A model generated the notes under the pieces. It made no database searches, was not told the DNA's origin, and was given only the letters and a program-made list of their open reading frames with translations. This document shows positions 11,401 through 22,900 of a stretch of DNA of 64,000 bases, in pieces. The stretch is from Schistocerca nitens. Taxonomy: Eukaryota; Arthropoda; Insecta; Orthoptera; Acrididae. Both the position numbers and the translations under genes were made by a program. Each line of letters opens with the position of its first letter. Position 1 is the first letter of the stretch. The DNA lies in the NCBI RefSeq assembly GCF_023898315.1, contig NC_064615.1, forward strand, positions 4,598,501 to 4,662,500, read 5' to 3'.

Positions 11401-14400
11401 AAATCTCAGACAATAAAGCAAGACTTATTTTAATAATAATAATAATAATTTAAAAATAATGTATCTCTTGTTGTAGATCATGTGGTCCAGTTGGGCACAA
11501 ATGTGAATAATAATAAAATATTTTCCATTGTAATAATTCAAGCTTATACACCGAAAAGTTCACATTCTGATAAAGAAGGAGAAGACCAATATAGAGAATC
11601 ATACAATTAATGAATGTAAGCAAATCATGCTACAAAATGACAACAGTATGGTGAAGTTAGACAATAATTAAATAATATAAATGTGACATAAAGTTATGAG
11701 GAGGCTGGTGACCATTATTATAATAATCAGTAATCATTCAGACTGAATGGGTGACAAAGGAAAAAGTCAGACATCAGGCAAGGAATGACTTTATTGCTCA
11801 TTGACGCATTTCAGAATTTATCCATCAAGTATCTACAAAAAAATCAGATTCAAAAAATTTTAGAAAACACATTGTCGAAAGCTTTGGACTGCACGTGATT
11901 GAAATCACTTAGCACAAACTGCACTACACATACCCAAGTGTGATTGCTGTTGATATGGCATTTTAAGTTGTCTGGAAAATGAAATTTGCAATCTACAGAG
12001 ACAGTTCTTCAGAGTGTGGACCAAGAAGACATTTTTGCCTCCATGTGGCATTACAAAATGTTTAGTGCCACTATGGCACATCAGCTGATGTACATTTATT
12101 ATACTATGAGTCTGATGGCTGTGAACCAACCTATTGTAACTGACATAAGAGAAATATTTTCTTTATACTATTGGAAATGACAAAATTTAAGTGATTAAAG
12201 CTTACACAAAATATTTGTTTAAATTCAGGGATACATGGAACCATACACTGTAGAAAGCTACAATCACAACTGTGTGATATGACAAGAGACATAAATTTAA
12301 AAAATAAAATAGCAAAGCAAACATATGCCTGTAAGTTAAATATAGGCAGTAAAAATAGTGATTATTTCAAATAGAAGAAGTCTTTTCTGCTGATGAGCAC
12401 AGCCTGTTTACTTAGAACACACAGGAAATACTTTAGCACAAACTAAAGTCAGTCATGGGAGATAATACGTCATGACCATATAAAACTAAGAAATATTACT
12501 TGGTGTCATGCACCATGAAACATTAAAATTTTAGTGACTTGTGAGGCCTGACAATAGGTATAAACTCAAAGTATAAAGTATGTAGTGTAACCGTACATCT
12601 GAAAACATAAAATATGAAACACAGTTGGTAGAAATTGATGCACTGTTTGAAAATTAAACAGAAACAGAAGATTGCAACCAGAAGCACATGATGGGAGGAG
12701 CAATCTGGATGGCGGTGTAAGGAGGACGCTGGAGTGGAAGGGGTCTCGGATAACAGAGTAGGGGTGGGGACAGTAAAGTGCTGCTTGTAGAAGTGTACAG
12801 GGATGAGGTGGAGAGAGGGTAGAGCAGCTAAGTGCAGTTGGGAGATTAGATGGAGGGTGGGGAGGGGGAGGGGGGGGGACAGCTGATAAGGAAGGAAGTA
12901 AAAAGACTGTGGGTTCATTGGTGTAATAGAGGGCTGTGCAGTGCTGGGGTGGAACAGGGAAGCGGGTAGGTGGGTGTAGGAAAATGACTAATGAAGGTTG
13001 AGGCAAGGAAGATATATTGCGGGGAGAGTTCCCATCTGCACAGTTCAGAAAAGCTGGTCTTGGTGTTGCCATACCGCATGCCCTTCCCTGCTATCCCTCA
13101 CTGTCCCTGTCCCAGCTTCCTCCTCACCCACACTACCCAGAGTGCTTCTCCCATCATGCATTGCTGTTCATAATATGGCCTTGGAAGCCAGAGATTGTGA
13201 GTGTGTTTGTGTAACCCATTTCCGTGGGTGCATGAGTGTATGTTGCCTAATTCAGATAAAGGCTTTTCTGGCCTAAATCTTACATGTTTGACCTCTTTTT
13301 GTTGTGCGTCATTCGATGCACCTTGGCGTACTGTACATTTTGTAGTGCCACCTGGTGGCAAAAATGTCTTCTTGCACTTTGCAGAACGTTGTCTGCCGTC
13401 TGCAAGTGTTCATCTCCCTTACAACTTGAAACACTATATCTACATGTAGCAATTGCCCCTGGGTGGATGTAGTACACTTTGTGCCAAATGATTTCAGTCA
13501 AGTGGAGTTCTATAGCTGTCCATTATTGTGTTTATAGTTTTTTTTGTATTATTTGATTTTTTGTAGATATCTGATGGTGTACATATTCTAAAATGCATCA
13601 TGTGAGTAATAAAGTCATTCCTTGCCTGGTGTCTGACTTTTGCCTTTTTGATCCAGCCAGCCTGAATGCAGAACTACTGATTATTAAAATAATTACATAC
13701 TTATCCTTCAGTGGAAAATTTTGGGGATAATACTAGAAATAACTATAGAATTTGCCTAACTGTAATGCTTTTCTTGAATATATTATTTTGAGAGAACATG
13801 TGTATAACAAGATTTGAAGCAACCAACTTGCATTAAAACTCAACCAATAAGTAAATTATTGGAATTTTAAATCTCTTAATCTATAGGTAGGTTACAGATC
13901 TTGAAAAGATAAATGGATAGACTGAAGGTAGATACACTATGTGAACAAAAGTATGCAGACTCCCCAAAAAAAAACATACGTTTTTCTTATTAGGTGCATT
14001 GTGCTGCCAGCTACTGCCAGGTACTCCATATCAGCGACCTCAGTAGTCATTAGACATAGTGAGAGAGCATAATTGGGCACTCCACAGAACTCAATGGACT
14101 TCTAACGTGCTCAGGTGATTGGGTGACATTTGTGTCATATATCTGTAGGCAAGATTTCCACACTCTTAAACATCCCTAGGTCTACTGTTTCTGATGTGAT
14201 AGTGAAGTGGAAACGTGAAGGGACACGTACAGCACAAAAGTGTACAGGCCGACCTCATCTGTTGACTAACAGAACTGCAGACAGTTGAAGAGGGTCATAA
14301 TGTGTAGTAAGGAGACATCTATCCAGACCATCTTACAGGAATTCCAAACTGCATCAGGGTCCACTGCAAGTACTATGACAGTTAGGCGGGAGGTGAGAAA

Positions 14401-17400
14401 ACTTGGATTTCATGGTCGAGCGGCTGCTCATAAGCCACACATCACGCTGGTAAATGTCAAACGACGCCTTGCTTGGTGTAAGGAGTGTAAACATTGGACA
14501 ATTGACTGTGGAAAAACGTTGTGTGGAGCAATGAACCACGGTAACAGTGTGGTGATCCAATGGCAAAGTATGGGTGTGGGAAATGCCCGGTGAATGTCAT
14601 CTGCCTGTGTGCGTAGGGCCAACAGTAAAATACGGAGGTGGTGGTGTTATGGTGTGGTCGTGTTTTTCATGGAGGGGGCATACATCCCTTGTTGTTTTGC
14701 ATGGCACTATCATAGCACAGCCTACATTTAGGTTTTAAGCACCTTCTTGCTTCCCACTGTTGAAGAGCAAATTGAGGATGGTGATTGCATCTTTCAACGC
14801 GATCGAACACATGTTCGTGTAGCACGGCCTGTGGTGGAGTGGTTACACGACAATAACATCACTGCAATGGACTGGCCTGCACAGAGTTATGACCTGAATC
14901 CTATAGAACACTTTTGGGATGTTTTGGAACGCCTACTTTGTGCCAGGCCTCACCGACCGACATCGATACCTCTCCTCATTGCAGCTCTCTGTGAAGAATG
15001 GGCTGTCATTCCCCAAGAAACCTTCCAGCACCTGATTGAACGTATGCCTGCGAGAGTGGAAGCTGTCATCAAGCAAGCTTAATTCCAGCATTACCGATGG
15101 AGTGCACCAAGAACTTGTAAGTTTTTTTCAGCCAGGTGTCCAGATACCGTATTTTGGAAATTAGTGATGGGCAGACAGATCATTTCTGTTTAGGTTAATA
15201 CAGGGTTATCAGCATAAAATCAAATTGAGTTAATGTTGGAGTGGATGATTGCATGAACAAGTAGTGCAAAACCGCCAGCTTGCAACCTGAAGAAAGAAGA
15301 GGTACAAGCCATTAAGAATCTCAACGCCGACAAGAGTATATTGGTACTGCCTGCCGATAAGGGGAATGCGACCGTCGTAATGAAGACCGAAGATTATGAG
15401 CAAAAGATCCGAGACCTATTAGATCCGACAACGTACCGAAAACTAAGCGCAGATCCGACGCAACGTATCACACGGAATACGAATCGATTGATCAAGGCGT
15501 CTTCTCTGCCGGCGGACATACAGAGAAACCTGCGCAACACAGAAGCCCTACCACCTCGGCTGTATGGATTACCCAAGATCCATAAGAACAACGTTCCACT
15601 GAGACCGATCGTTAGCGCTCCTGGATCACCGACATATAAGCTGGCAAAACACTTGGCCTCTCTGCTCCAACCACACGTGGGGAAGACCGACACATACATT
15701 AAGGACTCAGGACATTTCATTGAGAAGCTGAAGAAACTGAAACTTGCACCAAACGACATCCTGGTCAGCTTCGATGTGGTTTCGTTATTTACGAAAGTGC
15801 CACTCAGTGACGCTCTGGAGCACATCGGTTCCATTTTCCCGCTAGACATCAGAAAGCTCTTCCATGCATGTCTCACCACGAGCTATTTCACGTGGAATGG
15901 CGACTTCCACGAACAGCTGGAAGGCATCGCCATGGGTAGTCCTCTCAGTCCAGTGGTGGCCAACTTCTTCATGGAACAATTCGAAGCACAGGCACTGGAC
16001 TCGGCGACTTGCAAACCTAAGGTGTGGTACAGGTACGTCGATGATACTTTCGTGGTGTGGAGCCATGGTGAAGAACAGCTCGGTGACTTCCTAAGACACT
16101 TGAACAGCCTCCACGCCAACATAACATTTACCATGGAAGTAGAAAAGGACAAGAAACTGCCATTTCTAGATGTGCTGGTCACAAGGGACGGCGAAAACCT
16201 GGGACACAGCGTGTATCGAAAACCGACTCACACGGACCGATACCTGCACAAACTGTCAAACCACCACCCGAGCCAGAAAAGGGGCATGATTAGTACGCTC
16301 GTAACGAGAGCAGGACGAATATGTGAGCCGCAACACCTCAAACGAGAAATGCAACACCTGGAAACAGTCCTGAGGAGCAATGGGTACTCCACAAATTATA
16401 TTAGAAGTGTAACTGAGCCAAACACTCGGCGAAGTAAGGAACCAGAAAAAGAAATGTCGGGTACGGCCTTTCTGCCATACATTCCCAGAGTGACGGACAG
16501 AATCGGCCGTATATTGCGCAAACATGGCGTAAAGACGATCTTCAAACCGACAAGGAAGATCAAAGAGTGTCTTAGATCGGCGAAGGAGAGAAGAGACCCA
16601 CTTGCAATGTCGGGAATATACCGCATACCATGCACATGCGGAAAAGTTTATGTCGGGATGACTGGACGATCCATTAACACCAGGATCAAGGAGCATAAGC
16701 GACATTGCAGGTTGGGGCAGGTGGAGAAATCGGCCGTGGCAGAACACGCACTGAATGAGACCGACCACGTAATAAAATTCGCCGACACGGAAGTTCTGGC
16801 TGTAGAGAACCACTATCACACGCGCTTGTTCAGAGAAGCTGTAGAAATACAAAAACACGCGAACAGTTTGAACAAGAAAGAGGAAAGCCTTAAGGTCAAC
16901 GGATCCTGGCTTCCCGTACTGCAGCGAACGACCGTCGCAGGTAGCAAGAGGAGAACCGCACCGGAAATGACCGCGGAGAAGCCCTCGGACGTTGGCGCGC
17001 CAGGTACATATAGTCTGCGCCCGCGAGCTCGGCTCCAGTTCACCACCGGCAATGGAGGGTGAAGCTTTGACAATGCCAGCCACTCGTGCTGGCGAAACGT
17101 CAGAAAAATCATTAGATGAACGTCGGCCGAAGAACCCGAGACAGAAGCCAATAGGCAGTTTGTCAACAAGTGGCCACGAAAGCCTCAACAATCCTTAGGT
17201 TAGTTAGGTTTAACTAGTTCTAAGTTCTAGGGGACTAATGACCTCAGCAGTTGAGTCCCATAGTGCTCAGAGCCATTTTTTTGTGTTTCACAGTTTTGAT
17301 AAGTTGTGGAAATGACATTATGTAATAACAGAAGCTGCTGTTTAATTTATTCCTTATGTGTGTCCAATTTCACTCAAATGCCATTGTCAAGCAACCGTTG

Positions 17401-19842
17401 TACACAGGTCGTGGATACAGGAAAATTTCAGATGAAAAGGATGTTTGAAAACTGTACTAAAAATACAAGCAAAAATATTTACAGATTTTTGTTGACATAT
17501 ATAAAATGCATTGTAACTGTCTCAATAAATATTACGGTAGACAAATGGGTAGAGAAATATGTACACAATACAAAGAATGTTGTAATACTGACAAAGCAAT
17601 CCATTGACATTTGCTACAGGCATTTGAGATATGAAAAGCATATAGTAAATAAAATTGAAAATTATTTTATGTAAAGCAGACAAAGAGAGACATTTGGATC
17701 TCATGGAAGAGCTAGAATTTCTTTTACATTGTGCTGAAGAACCAAACTCCATTGTGAATGAACAACGTGAACCAAAACACAAAAATATATTGAAAAATTT
17801 TGTGATATCTTGTTACAAAGTTAATACTAGTTATGTGGGCTAATTGACTGATACTAAGACTGTGGTATGTAATTAGTTAGTTTGTTACATGTTCCATAGA
17901 TCATTTGAACATTGGTTCTTCTATAGAAATGATGCAGCTCAAGTCAGTTTATAAGATATGTATTCATGATTAGTGTTAACATTAATGAACACATTATTTT
18001 TAATCCTACTCTCATAACTACAGCTGAGAACAACTTTCATTTTTTTGTATTTTGGCTGCATTTTCCAAACATGCTTTTCACTTCCTTGTTTTCATGAAGT
18101 GCACAATGGTCTTTGATTGAAACCACTTGTACAATACAGATTAAATTAAACAGCAGCTTATGGTGTTACATAATAATAATAATAATACATCCAAACGTAT
18201 ATATGCAACTACAGAAATCTGTAATTACTGATACATGTTCAATTACCCGAAAGTTCCTAAATGCAATGTAACATATACCGTACAGTTAAAAGGAAGTCAC
18301 GCTTGATCAAGGTCCGCGTCACTTTCCATTTTTAACCAGACATAACGTCTGAGAAAGGAGAGAAATAATAATAATATTTATTCAACATCGAATAATCAAA
18401 TACGATCCCTAGAAATAATAGTTTCAGGACATCATACAGATTATTCTTCTGAGTATGTCAGTTTATAAATTATCAACTAAAGATTTGTTTGTATTAATAA
18501 ATTTTACATTTTGATGGATTTTACATTTGGTAGTATACAATCACAATATTACAAATGTTGTTTTTATCAACATTATATTAGTTGTAGGTTACTTAAAACT
18601 ATAAGCTTGACATACTTATGAAGCACTTTTCATACAGATATAATACTCGTCTAGGGAATAAAAAGGGTTTTCAATTAGAATTCTTTTTAGCTGATCTTTT
18701 AATTTGTCAGCAGGAAGGGTTGTGAGACTTTTTGGTAGGGCATTGGTTAACTTCAGCCCAGCATGAAGTGCATTTTTGTTCATATAAAGCTGTTCTGTGG
18801 CTATTTACATGGTATCTGAACTTTTGCCTTGTATCGTACTGGTGCAGGTCACAGTTGAAATTTGGATTTATTGTTTTCACAAGCAATATAACTTTCAATG
18901 TGTATACACCTATAATGGTAAGCACACCTAATTTTGGCAACAGATTCCGACATGATTCCATTTTTACAACAAAAGTAGTGTCTGTACACAATGAAAGTGT
19001 ATCCAAGACTGACTGAATGCAACTCAGTGAATGTGACACTGGGACTGACTGCAACTTCATCCACAGCACATATTTCAAGCTGCACATAAGACAGTTTTTA
19101 CAAAATAATAAAATATGAAGTTATTACATTTTCAGTAGTAACTTAAAAGACAGGAATATTAGTCAGTACATATACAAGTTTACATTAGACAGTTATTCTA
19201 TTTTGTTTAACAATAAGTTGGATATTCTTCATATTGTGTAAGAAATAGATTCTATTGTATGTCATGGAATTTCGAGTGTGCTTGTTCATCCATGGGATAT
19301 AGAAAAGTGTGCCAAGAATTTTCTGGCAACTCATGTTTTCTGTATGAATTATTTCATTAACTAATGTGATGTTCCATTAAAATTATGTATTTCTCGGAAC
19401 AGAAAAATTGGTGCTACAGTACTCTGACACTGGATTTTCAGAAAGGATTATATTGTAAGATTTGAACATTCCAGAAACCAACAATTTTTACTAAAGATAA
19501 CGTTTTAGTTACACAGTTCTTAGAAAAGCTAAGATGTTCTTTAGAATGAAGAAATGGGATTTTTCAATAAGGGCTTGTTCAATCCTTGCCATTTAGAGCT
19601 GCTTTTACATTGGATTGCAAAGGTGGGCCAACAAGCTATAAGCATATGACCATAACGTTTGGGCTCATCTGTGTATGCCTGAGAGCTTTCTAATAAAACA
19701 ATGTCTTTTCTTTTAGCAATATTAGGAAAAGGAGATTTACTACTCATCATATAGCACAGAGATGCTGAGTCACAGGTAGGCACAACAAAAAGACTGTCAC
19801 AAAATAAGCTTCTGGCCAACAAGGCCTTTGTCAAAAATAGAC

Positions 19843-19912
<70 letters not shown>

Positions 19913-22900
19913 ACCACAGTCTCTGGCAGCTGATCTATTTTTGACAAAGGCCTTGTTGGCCGAAAGCTTATTTTGTTGTGCCTATCTGTGACTCAGCATC
20001 TCTGCTATATGGTAAGTAGCAACTATCCTTTTCATAATGTTGTTACATTCCATCCCAGATTTTCCATTGTGTGATTGGTCCTTTCTTTTATTTATTTATT
20101 TATTTTGCAACATATGTTCAATCATCCACATAAACTTGATGGTTCTTCTCAAAACAGTCCCAATATTTGTGCCAGTTTGCAGAGAAATGCTGGAGACCCT
20201 GTATTGAAATATCCTTCAGAGTCCCCTCTGCAGCCTTCACTGCTGCTTCTGATGATGGAAAATGCCTCCCATGGAGGTATTTTTCAGATTAGAGAATAGA
20301 AGAAAGTCACACAGGGCTAAATGCACAGTATAGAGTGTGTGAGGGATGCACTTCACATTGACTTCTGCAAGATATTCAGTAACAACATTTGCAATATGCG
20401 ACTGCTCATTATCGTGATGCAGCATCCGTCCTGCTTCGTGGGTTTGTGGTCTTTTGCACCTGACATGGACTCGCAAAGTTTTCAGGATATCCCTGTAGTA
20501 TTGTCCAATTACTGATGTGTGTGCAGGTAGAACATGCTGATAAACCATTCTATGCACATCAAAAATGAGAGGACCATAAGTTTCTCATCAGAAGCAAGCT
20601 CTCTTACTTTTTTGGGGGTTGGTGTTGAAGGAGATTTCCCACCCGAGTTTTGCTGTTTGCTCTCAGGATCAAAATGATAAAGCCAAGTTTCATCAGCAGT
20701 GATTACCTTTGAAAGAAACTGTGGATCTTCTTCTGACATCAACTTCCAACTGCATGCAGACCTGCACACAAATGTCCTGTTGTTTGGGAATCAACAGTCT
20801 TGAAACCCACCATGCACAATTGTCTCTGATGAGTAAATTTTCTGTCACTGGCATATGTCTAGCACCAAATGAAATTTTCAGTATTTTAGTACGTGTTCGT
20901 CAGATTATTCATCATCCTTCTCTCACAAGGACAGCAGAAATGTTAATATCCTCTTCTGTAAGAGAAATATTGGGTGCACGTTTTCTGAAACTGATTGTCT
21001 CCCTTAAAGCAATTCAAAGCATCTTCAAGCTGCACTGTAGGGAAGAACAGACTTTCCACAGGCCTCCTGTAACACTGCATAGGTTTCAGATGAAGATTTG
21101 TTTAGATAAAACCAGAATTTCAAAGCCACATGTTGTTCATTGCCTATGACCTCCATTGTTGCAGTATGTGAGGCAGAACATAGCTCAGCTTGATTGCCTC
21201 TCACAAGCATGCCAACAATGAAATTAGTATGTGTGTTTGTTACACGTTAAGCTAACAGAATATCTCAAGATTAAATTAGCGCGAGAACATATGACAGTAA
21301 AATTTATTGAACAGGCCTCGTACTATATATGCAATAAAGAGTAGAAAAGAAAAAAAGTATATGGAGAATAATGTTATAGCAAGTGGAATCATCCCACCTT
21401 GCTACATTTCAAGTCCTGGATCAAATTTTCAGATTCTTAGACTGGGAAAAGAAAGGAGAATTACGTTTCAATTCAGCGTCTCTGCATTACTTTCACTTTG
21501 CTGCTGGCATGTAACATTGCTTCTAGTCCAGATAAACTTTCATTGGAATGGCGGGACTTATTATTAATGGAAGTTAGGCATTGGCTTGAAAGTCAATTAT
21601 ACTATACACACCGGCTGTTCAGAGCACCCTCCTATAGGCCAACTGCAAATTAGAACAGCGTGCCACCCTCCACCTCAAAAAAACTATCCAGTCTCCTGGT
21701 TTCCCACCTCCAGAAAGGCAACTCACTCACCCTTCACAACCTTTCCAGCAAACCTCAACCTCCTCTCATTGCACACAGACCCAGTCTCTCCCATCTACTC
21801 AATCTCCCACTTCCAGCTCCACTCCCCCCAAAACCTCAAAATTCCAATCAACACAATCTGGAACCACAACACCCTAATTCAGTAGTTAACCTTTCCTCCA
21901 AACCTCTCTCCCAATCCGAAACCTCTGTCCTATCCAAAGGCGTCACATTCAGCCCTACTCCCAGATTCAACCAAACAGCCCTCGTCAAAGATTTACTGTC
22001 CTACACTCGTACTCTATGCTGGAAATATCACTTTGCCATGAAGAAAAATAATCCTAATCCCACTCCTAATGATCCAACTCCCCAAGACACTATCCAAATT
22101 GAACCCTGCCTGGAACAGTTCCGTCCTCTGTCACAGCAGAACAAACCTCCTCTTCCTCCAAATCACCCTCTCCAAACCTTCCAGGAATGTCTCACTTCCA
22201 GCCTTGCCTCTCAATCCTTCTTTAAAAACCGTAATCCTACTCCCAACATCACCACAGCTGAAGCCCAGGCTATCCATGATCAGAAGGCTGACCGATCCAT
22301 CGTCATTCTTCCGGCGGACAAGGGTTCCACGACCGTGGTACTTGATCATCGGGAGTATGTGGCTGAGGGACTGCGTCAGCTTTCAGACAACACTACATAC
22401 AAAGTTTGCCAAGGTAATCCCATTCCTGATGTCCAGGTGGAGCTTCAAGGAATCCTCAGAACCTTAGGCCCCCTACAAAACCTTTCACCTGACTCAGTCA
22501 ACCTCCTGACCTCACTGACACCCCACACCCCTACCTTCTACCTAATTCCTAAAATTCACAAACCCAATCATCCCGGCCACCCCATTGTAGCTGGTTACCA
22601 AGCCCCCACAGAACGTATCTCTGCCTATGTAGATCAACACCTTCAACCCATTACATGCAGTCTCCCATCCTTCATCAAAGACACCAACCACTTTCTCGAA
22701 TGCCTGGAATCCTTACCCAATCTGTTACCCCCGGAAACCATCCTTGTAACCATTGATGCCACTTCGTTATACACAAATATTCCGCAAGGTCCAGGGCCTC
22801 ACTGTGATGGAGCACTTCCTTTCGCGCCGATCACCTGCCACCCTACCTAAAACCTCTTTCCTCATTACCTTAGCCAGCTCCATCCTGACTCACAACTTCT

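Larger units (their letters stand above)
15275..17192 (+). mobile_element. Penelope-like element 1 (5' truncated, RT to 3' region)
   Basis: Homology to PLEs begins near 15275 ([11 protein letters not shown]) and runs through the stop at 17060-17062 into a short 3' region. That region has a hammerhead-like core at 17067-17098 and joins a SINE tail at 17193. It differs clearly in sequence and GC content from the PLE pair at 21620 and 51948, so it is a separate lineage. Confidence 0.85.

Noticed and set aside
12566..13072. 168-codon Pro/Ser-rich minus ORF
   Set aside because: Low-complexity sequence in the GC-rich centre of an inverted-repeat element; no domain and two frames open at once, as expected from composition.
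15341..17062. Telomerase reverse transcriptase
   Set aside because: RT motifs are telomerase-like, but the GIY-YIG domain and the repeat context identify a Penelope-like element.
16256..17191. 311-codon minus-strand ORF
   Set aside because: It is the antisense of the intact PLE frame, whose RT and GIY-YIG motifs are unmistakable; the antisense product has no motif.
19849..19909. CRISPR-like or tandem array
   Set aside because: A plain CA dinucleotide run between inverted arms; no spacer-repeat structure.
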